From Methanospirillum lacunae (GTDB lineage: Archaea > Halobacteriota > Methanomicrobia > Methanomicrobiales > Methanospirillaceae): a stretch of 64,000 bases of DNA. Numbering within the stretch: the stretch's first letter is position 1; each line of letters opens with the position of its first letter. Location: the NCBI RefSeq assembly GCF_003173355.1, contig NZ_QGMY01000006.1, positions 310,001-374,000 of the forward strand, in the 5' to 3' direction. The position numbers were made by a program, and so were the translations under genes. The notes beneath the pieces were generated by a model. The model searched no databases, was not told the DNA's origin, and saw only the letters and a program-made list of their open reading frames with translations. Of this stretch, positions 25,962 through 34,906 are shown in pieces.

Positions 25962-27278
25962 GTGAAAGTGAAACGCTGTACCCGGATTATTATTGCAGCG
26001 TTTCTTCTTTTCTTAATTTTAACTTTTTTTTTAGATAAACCAGATCTTTTAGCAGTTTCCCTGTCTCTGTGGGTACTCATAATCTGGCGTTACATCATTT
26101 TCTTTAAGCGACTAAAATTAGTTGTAAAATCAGTGGATGTCAAGAGAATTATCGATAAATCCCTGGTAAGACAAGGGATGATTTGCATGGTGACAACCAA
26201 AATATCCTTGACAATAGAAGAGGGAATGACAGCCATCTATTCAGAGATGGTACCAGTCGGTGTGCAAATCGAAGATGGAACGAATCAGACAGATCCACTT
26301 TTTTCAGGTGCTCATAAATTGACACTTACATACAGTATTTCTCCTATCTCCCACGGAAGCATTACATTTCCAGGAGGAAGTGTGACCGTGCAGGATCCAT
26401 TCTTTGAAACAACAATTCGATTATCCACATCATCTTATAACGGTCCGGTTCTTCTTGTGCAGCCAGCTCCATTCTTTGAAAAAAAGAGATCAGATCGTCA
26501 GTCTCAGGGAGTTGAAACAAATACAATTCAGGTACAGCGTGGGAGCACCATAAAGACATACCGGAAATATTTCCAGGATGATGATTCACGGCTCATCGAT
26601 TGGAAATTGTCTGCAAAACGTGATACGTTATATGTACGGGAATTTACCAGCCTGGAATCAAATCCTCCATTACTCATTATTGATCTTCCTGATGTGGATC
26701 AGGATTATGATGAAAAGCACTTTTCAAAACTTGTCATGGCAATTTCTGCACAAATAGAAAATGTGGCACGAGAAGGAACTATCCTTTCTCTTCTTATCAT
26801 TTCAGGACCCAATATCATCACCTTCCTCTCCCATGAATATTATCCTGGCAGTTGGATGACTGTTATAAGAGAACAGTTCCACCCCCGTATCAGGTTGCAT
26901 CATCTCTACCGTACAAAACAAAGGATAGAACTCAGAAAAATCGTGAAAGATTTTCAGAACCTGAATAAGAATAGAGTAAATAATTCAATAATCAGATACT
27001 ATTCTCTCTTAAATTCTGTATTTAAGAACCATCTCCTTGATAATGGAAAAAACCGATTTTCATCTCAAATCTCACGAATTTTTTTATCAGTCAGACCAGG
27101 GTTTATCACTTTGTACTCACTTTGTGATGGCGATGTAAGCCACATTAAGGAGATTGCACATCAGGCACGATTTGATAAAATCCAATTCGTTATTCAAACA
27201 ACGCAAAAGATCAGTTCTCATAAATTATGTGCTCAGTACAGTGCACTTCGTAAAGAAACAATTGAGGAGATACCATGA
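25962..27278 (+). CDS. DUF58 domain protein
   Basis: A 438-residue protein starting at GTG. Two membrane helices fill about residues 8-48, as in nearly all DUF58 proteins. The signature YFQDDDSRLIDWKLSAKRDTL, with the D-x-R-x-IDWK-x-x-A core, lies near residues 204-224, and VREFTSLESNPPLLIIDLPD leads into a vWA-like fold. DUF58 proteins are the standard partners of MoxR ATPases. It starts 2 bases after moxR ends and overlaps the next gene by 4 bases, so these are co-translated. The biochemical role is unknown in archaea. Confidence 0.9.
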   Translation: MKVKRCTRIIIAAFLLFLILTFFLDKPDLLAVSLSLWVLIIWRYIIFFKRLKLVVKSVDVKRIIDKSLVRQGMICMVTTKISLTIEEGMTAIYSEMVPVGVQIEDGTNQTDPLFSGAHKLTLTYSISPISHGSITFPGGSVTVQDPFFETTIRLSTSSYNGPVLLVQPAPFFEKKRSDRQSQGVETNTIQVQRGSTIKTYRKYFQDDDSRLIDWKLSAKRDTLYVREFTSLESNPPLLIIDLPDVDQDYDEKHFSKLVMAISAQIENVAREGTILSLLIISGPNIITFLSHEYYPGSWMTVIREQFHPRIRLHHLYRTKQRIELRKIVKDFQNLNKNRVNNSIIRYYSLLNSVFKNHLLDNGKNRFSSQISRIFLSVRPGFITLYSLCDGDVSHIKEIAHQARFDKIQFVIQTTQKISSHKLCAQYSALRKETIEEIP

Positions 27279-27742
27279 TTATTTCACTCTTAGAGAAACT
27301 CTATCTATGCCTCTTTATTGCCTGTATGTTTGCTCTCGCATATTTTTCTCCGATTTGGTATGTATATCCCCTGATAATGTGTATTTTCCTTTGTATCTGG
27401 TTTTTTTACACACATAAAAGCGAGAAAGGAATCGTGTTGTTATTATGGGGTGAATTTTCCTGTGTTGCTGCATGGTACGCTTCTCCCTTTCTTGCATGGG
27501 TAATTCAAATACCGGTTATCGGTTTATTTCTCTTAAATCTGGATATTCCCCATACGAAACAGGAACAACTCTATTCAATTATATTATTTGGATTACTTGG
27601 AGTGATAACAGTACTTAGCGATCAGATAAACCATACTATGATTCCGGTGATACTGATACTCGTTGTATCAGTGGTGGTAATTCTGGGAATGATGATAACA
27701 GAATTTCGATTTAAAAAAGAGTTCAGAGTTGAGAAAGTATGA
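27275..27742 (+). CDS. Multi-pass membrane protein of the MoxR module
   Basis: A 155-residue protein with about five hydrophobic helices and a short basic tail (FRFKKEFRVEKV). No recognisable motif. Four-base overlaps on both sides place it firmly in the operon. It may serve as a membrane platform for the DUF58 protein; function not known. Confidence 0.75.
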   Translation: MIISLLEKLYLCLFIACMFALAYFSPIWYVYPLIMCIFLCIWFFYTHKSEKGIVLLLWGEFSCVAAWYASPFLAWVIQIPVIGLFLLNLDIPHTKQEQLYSIILFGLLGVITVLSDQINHTMIPVILILVVSVVVILGMMITEFRFKKEFRVEKV

Positions 27743-28509
27743 AAAAATCCTATATAAATAGAGATTTTCTTAGTTCATATATCCTGATAACTGTCGCCGC
27801 ATTACTTCTACTGGTAGTGGCAATTACTGATCGGAGAGACATTACATCTGCATCAGTCGTAATCTCGGCCATGATCCTGTTTCTCTGTGGAATTTTTCTC
27901 TTCACGTTCTCAAAGCAGGATTCTATCGATGATCACATCTCATCACTCATTCCAGTCCAGAATCATATCAATTTCTGCACAATCATATCAGAATTAGGAA
28001 TCATGGGTAATTCCTGGATTCTTCCACCACATAAAACAGGGAAAGAATGTATCATGCAATTCATACCAGTATCAACATATTCTGGTGGAACACTACAAGG
28101 AGATATTTTTGTTTCAGGAGAAGAAGGAACTGGCGTTCTTGTGCAGCCAACCGGACAAACCCTGAGATCAGATCTTAGGAAAAATGCCAGGTTAGTAATC
28201 CCCGACTCTGAAGAGGAGGTACTCCAGCTCATAAAGGAGACAGGAGAAGAACTTCTGGAAATTGCAGAGACAGTAAATGTCCAAAAAACAGGTGAGGGTT
28301 TTTCAATTATTCTAGACAATTATCTGCTTGTTGACGGATGCCGAAGAATAACAACTGAGTCACCTGCATGTTGTACGTTGAATCCATGTGCAATATGTAG
28401 TCTTTTTGGGATGATACTCACAGAAGGATTAAACCAGGCAGTAATGGTGGAGCGGTGTAGACCAGATAAAAAGAAAAATCGTGTCGAGATTCTCTTCACG
28501 ATATCGTAA
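27739..28509 (+). CDS. Two-helix membrane protein with cysteine-rich C-terminal domain
   Basis: A 256-residue protein with two membrane helices at about 13-30 and 38-57, then a soluble domain. The C-terminal part holds SPACCTLNPCAICSLFGMIL and VERCRPDK, five closely placed cysteines that could bind a metal or form disulfides. Similar cysteine-rich tails occur in uncharacterised proteins beside archaeal MoxR/DUF58 genes; I cannot name the family with certainty. It is the last gene of the run and converges on argG with 20 bases between stops. Confidence 0.65.
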   Translation: MKKSYINRDFLSSYILITVAALLLLVVAITDRRDITSASVVISAMILFLCGIFLFTFSKQDSIDDHISSLIPVQNHINFCTIISELGIMGNSWILPPHKTGKECIMQFIPVSTYSGGTLQGDIFVSGEEGTGVLVQPTGQTLRSDLRKNARLVIPDSEEEVLQLIKETGEELLEIAETVNVQKTGEGFSIILDNYLLVDGCRRITTESPACCTLNPCAICSLFGMILTEGLNQAVMVERCRPDKKKNRVEILFTIS

Positions 28510-28529
28510 AAAACCTTCTTCTAAAGAAA

Positions 28530-29720
28530 TTAATTCTTTTTCCCTTTCGCTTTTACCAGCCGTGCCTGAAGACCATAGTAATGTGAGAAACCAATAGCAT
28601 CTGTCTGATCAATCAATTTTGAATCAAAGGAAGCCACGTCGACCGAGTAGAATGAATCCGGAGATGAACGGCCGAGCACAGTAACGGTTCCTTTGTAAAG
28701 CCGGAGATCCACAGTTCCGTTCACCCGCTGCTGTGTCGTGTCAATAAAGGCATTGAGGGCATCCCAGAGTGGTTCATAGATTAGACCGTAATAAGCAAGT
28801 TGCGCCCATTTTGCATCAACCGACTGCTTAAAAGCGTACTCTTCCCGTGTGAGAACAAGTCTCTCAAGGTCAGCATGTGCAGTGAGCAGAACTGTTGCTG
28901 CAGGGTGTTCATAGATCTCCCTTGCTTTGATACCCAAAACCCGGTTTTCCATCATATCGTTTCTGCCAATTCCGTGACTCCCTGCAATCCGGTTGATCTC
29001 ACGGATGAGATCATACCCCGACATCTTCTTCCCGTTCAGTGCAACAGGGAGTCCCTTCTCAAAGGTCAGGGTTATCTCAAGGGGAGTATCTGGAGCACTC
29101 ATTGCTGAAACAGTCCAGGCATAGATCTCTTCAGGTGGGTGGAAATCAGGCTCTTCAAGATGACCCCCTTCAACACTTCTCGACCACAGGTTCTCATCAA
29201 CAGACCACGGTTTTTCCTTGTTGACCGGAACAGGGACACCATGCTGCTCTGCATATTCAATCTCCCATTCACGAGTCATGTTGTTCTCACGAATGGGCGC
29301 AACTACCTCCAGACCAGCAGATCTGAAGACGACGTCAAACCTGAGTTGATCGTTTCCTTTCCCTGTGCATCCATGTGCAACAGCGGTTGCTCCTTCTTTC
29401 TTTGCAATCTCAACAACCGCTTCGGCAATAATAGGCCTTGCAAGAGAAGTTCCCATGGGATACCCTTCATACAAGCCATTTGCACGAATAGAGGGGAACA
29501 GACACCGGTCAACAAACTCCTGTTTAAGGTCGACTGTATAGTGACGGTCAGCCAGTTTTTTGCCTTTCTCTTCTGCGACCGCAATCTCATCATCCCGCTG
29601 ACCCACATTTGCTGCAACTGTGACAACGCGATCGTATCCGTACTGCTCCTTTAGAAGTGGAATGCAGATTGAGGTATCAAGTCCACCAGAATATGCAAGA
29701 ACTACAGTGCCTTTGCCCAT
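28530..29720 (-). CDS. argG: Argininosuccinate synthase
   Basis: A 396-residue protein of full length. [18 protein letters not shown] is the PP-loop ATP site; [13 protein letters not shown] and [17 protein letters not shown] are family blocks that bind citrulline and aspartate. It joins citrulline and aspartate with ATP in the penultimate step of arginine synthesis. A TATA box lies about 33 bases upstream and GGAG is positioned 9 bases before the ATG. It sits downstream of carB, behind that gene's terminator-like hairpin, so it appears to be a separate transcript within an arginine/pyrimidine neighbourhood. Confidence 0.97.
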   Translation of the reverse strand: MGKGTVVLAYSGGLDTSICIPLLKEQYGYDRVVTVAANVGQRDDEIAVAEEKGKKLADRHYTVDLKQEFVDRCLFPSIRANGLYEGYPMGTSLARPIIAEAVVEIAKKEGATAVAHGCTGKGNDQLRFDVVFRSAGLEVVAPIRENNMTREWEIEYAEQHGVPVPVNKEKPWSVDENLWSRSVEGGHLEEPDFHPPEEIYAWTVSAMSAPDTPLEITLTFEKGLPVALNGKKMSGYDLIREINRIAGSHGIGRNDMMENRVLGIKAREIYEHPAATVLLTAHADLERLVLTREEYAFKQSVDAKWAQLAYYGLIYEPLWDALNAFIDTTQQRVNGTVDLRLYKGTVTVLGRSSPDSFYSVDVASFDSKLIDQTDAIGFSHYYGLQARLVKAKGKKN

Positions 29721-29752
29721 ATAAATATCTCCAGAAAATGTGAATTATCCTC

Positions 29753-29760
29753 ATATATAT
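29753..29760 (-). promoter_or_regulatory. TATA box of argG
   Basis: The - strand reads ATATATAT (within CCCATATATATGAGG) about 33 bases before the argG ATG. This predicts a transcript start near 29733 with a very short leader holding the GGAG site. Confidence 0.5.
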
Positions 29761-29766
29761 GGGTAT

Positions 29767-29810
29767 GAAGAAAAGAAAAAACTCCCGCAGGTTTTCTTTC
29801 TACCGCGGGA
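29767..29810 (-). terminator. Terminator-like hairpin after carB
   Basis: Reading the - strand downstream of the carB stop, a 6-bp stem TCCCGC / GCGGGA (29805-29810 with 29783-29788, loop about 16 bases) is followed by the pyrimidine tract GTTTTTTCTTTTCTTC at 29782-29767. T-tracts suffice for archaeal termination; the hairpin may add stability. It separates carB from argG. Confidence 0.5.
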
Positions 29811-29819
29811 TGGGAAAAA

Positions 29820-32800
29820 TCAGCAGATGTAGTGCTGCAGCGGTTCAATAGTCAGGTTTTCAGCCCTGACCGTGTTGATAGCTTCAGCAGCTGCAAGAGC
29901 TGCCTGTATGGTTGTGATGTAGGGTACTCCGTAATCAACAGCTGTCCGCATAATCTGAATATGATCCTGACGAGCTCTCCTGTCTGCAAAGACATTGATG
30001 ATGAGACTGATCTCTCCACACCTGAGCATATCTACAACATTTGGCGAACCTTCCTGGATCTTGCGGACAAGATTTGAAGGAATGCCCTGGCTATTAAGAT
30101 AATCCACAGTGCCGCTCGTTCCATATATTTTGAGACCATTCTCATGAAATGCTCTGGCAACTGGGAGGATATGATCTTTGAGATCCTGGGTTATTGAGAT
30201 AAACACATTGCCTGATCGTGGAAGACGATTATGTGCTGCGATGCTGGCTTTATAATACGCACGTCCAAAGTCGTAATCAATCCCCATCACCTCACCTGTG
30301 CTTTTCATCTCAGGACCAAGAACTGTATCAACACCCGGGAGCTTGTTGAAGGGCAGAAGCACTTCTTTTACTGCAACGTGCTTGATCTGACGTTCCTGAT
30401 AGGGCATATCAGAAAGCCTCATACCCATCATCACCCGTGCTGCAATTTTAGCAAGGGGAATTCCTGTCGCTTTTGCTACAAAGGGAACAGTCCTGCTGGC
30501 CCGGGGATTAGCCTCAAGCACATAGACCACCGAACCCTGGACCGCAAACTGAATATTTACTAGTCCGACTACCCCTAAACCAAGGGCCAGTCTCCGGGTA
30601 TAGTCACGTACTGTCTCCAAAATTTCTGGTGAAAGTGACTGGGTAGGGATAACACATGCCGAATCACCACTATGAACCCCGGCAGCCTCGATATGCTCCA
30701 TGATTCCACCGATGAGAACATCGGTGCCGTCACAGACTGCATCAACATCAAGTTCAATAGCATTCTGCAAAAATCGATCGATCAGAACCGGATGGCTGCG
30801 TGAGACTTTTACTGCCTCACGCATATACGCTGTCAATTCTGCAGTATCATGGACGATCTCCATCGCCCTTCCACCAAGGACATAGGAAGGTCTGACCAGT
30901 GCAGGATACCCAATCTTATCAGCAGTTGCAAGGGCTTCATCTTCAGAAGTTGCTGACCCGTTGGGAGGGGAAGGTATGCGGAGATCATCAAGGAGAACAC
31001 TGAACCGATCCCTATCCTCTGCCATATCCATGGCATCAGGAGTTGAGCCAAGGATTCGGGTCCTGAGTCCAACGCGAGCCATCTCATCACGAAGTGGAAC
31101 AGCAAGGTTCACGGCATTCTGTCCTCCGAACTGAACCATTACTCCATCATATTCATCCTTTTTGAGGATATTCATCACATCCTCAAGAGTCATTGGCTCA
31201 AAGAAAAGGCGATCAGATGTATCAAAATCGGTTGAAACTGTTTCTGGATTATTATTGACAACATGTACCTCAATACCCATCTCACGAAGGGCAGTGACTG
31301 CATGAACGGTACAGTAATCAAACTCAATCCCCTGGCCGATCCGAATCGGTCCTGATCCAAGGATCATAACCTTCTTCTTGCCAGATGGCTCCATCTCGCA
31401 CCTGGAATCTCCCCAGGTTGAATAGAAGTATGGGGTCTGGGCAGGAAATTCGGCTGCACAGGTATCCACCATCTTATACGAGGGTGAACCACAAAGGGTA
31501 TTGATCTCCTCTTCTGTCCGTTTGGTCAGGGTGATGATCTCACTTGTAGAAAAACCATACTTCTTTGCCAGCCTTACCTGTTCGTCTGTACCACCAGTCG
31601 TTAGAACCTGTTCAAGATCAACAATATTTCGGACCTTTTCAAGCCAGAAAGGTGTTATTTTTGTAAGATCTGCAACCTCATCCAGTCCGAAATCCTCCCT
31701 GAAAGCATCAAAGAGTGTTGCAAATCTTTCATCTGTGGGTCTTGAGAGGATCATGCGGATTTCGCCATGATTGGTGTGACGATCTACATCGTTGTCAAGG
31801 GAACGAAGAGCCTTCTTGAATGCTTCCTCAACACATCTACCAATTGCCATAACCTCACCGGTAGATTTCATGGCAGTTGTGAGAGTCCGGTCTGCGGTCT
31901 TGAACTTGTCAAACGGCCAACGAGGAACCTTGACAACAACATAATCTATTGATGGTTCAAACGATGCCGGAGTCTTTCCCGTCACCGTGTTGAGAATTTC
32001 ATCAAGTCTGAGACCGATTGCTATCTTGGCAGCTACACGTGCAATAGGATATCCGGTTGCTTTTGAAGCGAGGGCTGAAGAGCGTGAGACCCGGGGATTT
32101 ACTTCAATGACCCTGTACTCTTTGTCTTTTTTGAACCCGAACTGGATATTACACCCACCCTGTACATCTAGAGCACGGATGATCTTGAGCGCAGCATCAC
32201 GAAGAACATTGAATTCATCATCACGGAGGGTCAGAATGGGAGCAACCACCACACTTTCACCGGTGTGAACACCCATTGGATCCACATTCTCCATACCGCA
32301 GATGGTGATACAGGTATCATTTGCATCCCTCATCACCTCAAACTCTACCTCTTTCCACCCGGCCACACTTTCTTCAACAAGTACCTGGTGAATTCTGGAT
32401 TTTCCAAGGCCAAGTTCGGTGATTCGCCTGAGATCATCTGCGTTGTATGCAATTCCTCCGCCGGCCCCGCCAAGAGTATATGCAGGCCTGATAATTGCAG
32501 GGAAACCCACAATTTTGGCGGCCTCATCGAGCTGTGAGAGAGAACTGACAATCATAGATTTGGGGACGGGCTCGCCTATCCGTTGCATTAAATCCCTGAA
32601 CTTCTCACGATCTTCTCCTTCATAGATCGCTTTAAGTGGAGTCCCAAGGATTCTAACACCCTCCAGTGCACCCATCTCGGCAAGTTCTGCAGTGAGGTTA
32701 AGACCGGTCTGACCACCCATCCCGGATAATATTCCATCAGGCTTTTCTTTCGCAATAATCTTCGCGATTACGTCAGCCTGAAGTGGTTCAACATAAATGA

Positions 32801-32987
32801 TGTCTGCAGTATCAGGATCGGTCTGAATGGTTGCAGGGTTACTATTGACAAGAACAACCTCAACGCCCTCCTCACGAAGGGCGCGGCAGGCCTGCGATCC
32901 TGAGAAATCAAACTCAGCAGCCTGACCAATCTGAATCGGCCCTGACCCGATGAGGATCACTTTCTTGATTGATGGGTCTTTTGGCAT
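29820..32987 (-). CDS. carB: Carbamoyl-phosphate synthase, large subunit
   Basis: A 1055-residue protein with the standard duplicated ATP-grasp layout. The first half starts KKVILIGSGPIQIGQAAEFD and the second (about residue 540) KKVMILGSGPIRIGQGIEFD. Each half has its ATP-grasp lid and EVNPRVSRSSALASKATGYP or EANPRASRTVPFVAKATGIP blocks, followed by a C-terminal MGS-like allosteric domain (about 930-1055). It makes carbamoyl phosphate from bicarbonate, ATP and glutamine-derived ammonia for arginine and pyrimidines. Its ATG directly abuts the carA stop, so the pair is co-translated. Confidence 0.98.
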   Translation of the reverse strand: MPKDPSIKKVILIGSGPIQIGQAAEFDFSGSQACRALREEGVEVVLVNSNPATIQTDPDTADIIYVEPLQADVIAKIIAKEKPDGILSGMGGQTGLNLTAELAEMGALEGVRILGTPLKAIYEGEDREKFRDLMQRIGEPVPKSMIVSSLSQLDEAAKIVGFPAIIRPAYTLGGAGGGIAYNADDLRRITELGLGKSRIHQVLVEESVAGWKEVEFEVMRDANDTCITICGMENVDPMGVHTGESVVVAPILTLRDDEFNVLRDAALKIIRALDVQGGCNIQFGFKKDKEYRVIEVNPRVSRSSALASKATGYPIARVAAKIAIGLRLDEILNTVTGKTPASFEPSIDYVVVKVPRWPFDKFKTADRTLTTAMKSTGEVMAIGRCVEEAFKKALRSLDNDVDRHTNHGEIRMILSRPTDERFATLFDAFREDFGLDEVADLTKITPFWLEKVRNIVDLEQVLTTGGTDEQVRLAKKYGFSTSEIITLTKRTEEEINTLCGSPSYKMVDTCAAEFPAQTPYFYSTWGDSRCEMEPSGKKKVMILGSGPIRIGQGIEFDYCTVHAVTALREMGIEVHVVNNNPETVSTDFDTSDRLFFEPMTLEDVMNILKKDEYDGVMVQFGGQNAVNLAVPLRDEMARVGLRTRILGSTPDAMDMAEDRDRFSVLLDDLRIPSPPNGSATSEDEALATADKIGYPALVRPSYVLGGRAMEIVHDTAELTAYMREAVKVSRSHPVLIDRFLQNAIELDVDAVCDGTDVLIGGIMEHIEAAGVHSGDSACVIPTQSLSPEILETVRDYTRRLALGLGVVGLVNIQFAVQGSVVYVLEANPRASRTVPFVAKATGIPLAKIAARVMMGMRLSDMPYQERQIKHVAVKEVLLPFNKLPGVDTVLGPEMKSTGEVMGIDYDFGRAYYKASIAAHNRLPRSGNVFISITQDLKDHILPVARAFHENGLKIYGTSGTVDYLNSQGIPSNLVRKIQEGSPNVVDMLRCGEISLIINVFADRRARQDHIQIMRTAVDYGVPYITTIQAALAAAEAINTVRAENLTIEPLQHYIC

Positions 32988-34042
32988 TAAATCAGCCTCC
33001 GCATCATCATATCAAAGTACATCTTCTCTGTATCATGCGGTCCGGCATGAGCCTCCGGGTGGAACTGAACACAGAAGAGTTCAAGATACTCATCCTCAAA
33101 TCCTTCAAGTGTTCCATCGTTACAGTTGGTGAACGTGACCTGACAACCCTCAGGGAGTGAATCTCCCATAACGACGAACCCGTGGTTCTGGGATGAGATT
33201 GCTATCCGGCCATCCTTGTAACGGACCGGCTGATTTGCACCCCGGTGACCAAACTTCATCTTTTGTGTTTCTCCACCCAGAGCCAGTCCGCATATCTGAT
33301 TGCCCATACAGATCCCAAAAACAGGTAACTGGCCGGCAAGGTTTTTCACAGCATGAATAGCCCCTGTAGCCTGGACCGGATCACCAGGACCATTACTGAT
33401 AAAGAGTGCATCTGGTTTGCATGCAAGTATCTCATCAGGTTTTGCATCGTGGGGGAAGATATACAGGTCTGCATTCCTGTGGCTTAAACTTTGAAGAATA
33501 TTCTTCTTGACTCCGAGATCAATCACAGCCACTCTAGGTCCGCTTCCTTTCATATTCCAGGGCTCTTTGCATGAAACTTCAGGAATCAGTGCCTGGGTTG
33601 TGATATCAGGTGCTGATCTGGCCAGTTGAACTGCCTCTTCTCCATCATCACTGCCCACGATGATTCCAGCCCTGACAGTTCCTTTCTCTCTGATACTGAT
33701 TGTCAGGTGGCGTGTATCAACGCCGGTTATTCCGAAGAGACCCTCTTCTTCAAAAAACTGGGAGAGTGTAGATCTGCCTGCCGGCTGCGTGCAGAGCTCG
33801 TGAACCACACACCCAGATGCCCATACTCGGGAGTTCTGAAAATTTTCCCGATCAACTCCATAATTTCCAATAAGAGGGTACGTGAAGAGGAGGAGTTGGC
33901 CGTGATAACTGGGGTCGGTCAGCGCTTCCATATACCCAGTCATCTGCGTGCTGAAGACCAGCTCGCCGGTTGTCTCTCCCTCAACCCCGAATCCCTCGCC
34001 GATAAAATATCGTCCATCCTCTAATCCGAGCGCAGCCTTCAT
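32987..34042 (-). CDS. carA: Carbamoyl-phosphate synthase, small (glutaminase) subunit
   Basis: A 351-residue protein. The N-terminal CPSase_sm domain begins KAALGLEDGRYFIGEGFGVE; the C-terminal class I glutamine amidotransferase has PVFGICMGNQICGLALGG with the nucleophile Cys, and VQFHPEAHAGPHDTE with the catalytic His and Glu. It supplies ammonia through a tunnel to CarB. carA and carB form a two-gene unit divergent from pdaD, with 173 bases between starts. I see no clear operator except the tandem repeat near pdaD. Confidence 0.98.
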   Translation of the reverse strand: MKAALGLEDGRYFIGEGFGVEGETTGELVFSTQMTGYMEALTDPSYHGQLLLFTYPLIGNYGVDRENFQNSRVWASGCVVHELCTQPAGRSTLSQFFEEEGLFGITGVDTRHLTISIREKGTVRAGIIVGSDDGEEAVQLARSAPDITTQALIPEVSCKEPWNMKGSGPRVAVIDLGVKKNILQSLSHRNADLYIFPHDAKPDEILACKPDALFISNGPGDPVQATGAIHAVKNLAGQLPVFGICMGNQICGLALGGETQKMKFGHRGANQPVRYKDGRIAISSQNHGFVVMGDSLPEGCQVTFTNCNDGTLEGFEDEYLELFCVQFHPEAHAGPHDTEKMYFDMMMRRLI

Positions 34043-34172
34043 GGTGTAAGTCCCATATCAGTGAGCCTGAAAACGTAATAACGATACCTTCTAGAAAATT
34101 TCAAAATAATTTCCCGAAGCATTGTGTACATTAAGTTTTCAGAATTATCTGGTGTCATCGAGTCTTGCGCAC

Positions 34173-34196
34173 AATCTTAAGAACAATCTTAAGAAC
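34173..34196 (+). repeat. Tandem 12-bp repeat upstream of pdaD
   Basis: AATCTTAAGAAC occurs twice without a gap (34173-34184, 34185-34196). Each unit contains the palindrome CTTAAG. The pair ends 20 bases before the likely pdaD start. It lies where a regulator of arginine decarboxylase could bind, but may be a chance slippage product. Confidence 0.45.
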
Positions 34197-34215
34197 ACCG
34201 CGGTTGAATGATGAG

Positions 34216-34767
34216 ATGATGAGTGTTCCAAGAAAAGTCTTTTTTACCCGGGGCGTCGGTATTCACAAAGATAGGCTGGCTTCTTTTGAAGCAGCACTCC
34301 GAGCCGCAGGAATTGAGATGTTCAACCTCGTCTATGTATCATCAATATTTCCCCCAAAATGCATAGAGGTTACCAGACTTGAGGGACTTCGCAACTTGAG
34401 TCCCGGTGAGATCGTCTATGCAGTTATGGCACGTGCTGATACTAATGAACCAAATCGCCTTGTCAGTGCAGCAGTAGGACTTGCCCTGCCAAAAGAACAG
34501 GATCATTACGGATATCTTTCTGAACACCATACTTACGGGGAGACAGAAACCCAGTCTGGTGAGTATGCAGAAGATCTCGCAGCAACAATGCTGGCTACCA
34601 CGCTAGGAATCGAGTTTGATCCTGATACCGCCTGGCAGGAAAGGGAACAGATCTATAAGGCAAGCGGCAAGATCATTGAGACATCACACATTTGTCAATC
34701 TGCGAAGGGTGATGTTTCAGGAAAGTGGACGACAGTAATAGCAGCAGCAGTATTTATAATGGAATAA
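34216..34767 (+). CDS. pdaD: Pyruvoyl-dependent arginine decarboxylase
   Basis: A 183-residue protein of the archaeal PdaD family. [11 protein letters not shown] contains the Ser-Ser self-cleavage site (residues 42-43) that yields the beta chain and an alpha chain with an N-terminal pyruvoyl group. It decarboxylates arginine to agmatine, the first step of archaeal polyamine synthesis. The frame is open to 34165, but the extra N-terminal residues are encoded by a tandem 12-bp repeat and are not family-like, so I take ATG 34216 (34219 also possible). It is divergent from carAB and near argG, so arginine-making and arginine-using genes are neighbours. Confidence 0.93.
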   Translation: MMSVPRKVFFTRGVGIHKDRLASFEAALRAAGIEMFNLVYVSSIFPPKCIEVTRLEGLRNLSPGEIVYAVMARADTNEPNRLVSAAVGLALPKEQDHYGYLSEHHTYGETETQSGEYAEDLAATMLATTLGIEFDPDTAWQEREQIYKASGKIIETSHICQSAKGDVSGKWTTVIAAAVFIME

Positions 34768-34808
34768 CCCGGATGTGACGGTTATCCACAAAATGAAGGT
34801 AATTACGC

Positions 34809-34820
34809 AATATATTTAAT
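34809..34820 (+). promoter_or_regulatory. TATA box of the TPR-CheC gene
   Basis: AATATATTTAAT lies about 90 bases before the ATG at 34907. The expected start of transcription, about 25 bases on, falls at the edge of an 11-bp inverted repeat at 34843. Confidence 0.5.
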
Positions 34821-34842
34821 CTATACACCAGATAGTTCTATT

Positions 34843-34874
34843 ATCAGGGTTCCAGAGTACCAGGGAACCCTGAT
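34843..34874 (+). promoter_or_regulatory. Perfect 11-bp inverted repeat at the predicted transcript start
   Basis: ATCAGGGTTCC and GGAACCCTGAT pair perfectly across a 10-base spacer. The site lies just after the TATA box and before the TPR-CheC start. It could be an operator for a dimeric repressor or a 5'-leader hairpin; sequence alone does not decide. Confidence 0.6.
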
Positions 34875-34906
34875 TAATGTAGACAGGGATGGGGTATTGA
34901 GCGATT

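Noticed and set aside
34165-34215. N-terminal extension of pdaD
   Set aside because: It is encoded by the tandem 12-bp repeat, gives the residues [10 protein letters not shown] and is not found in the family.
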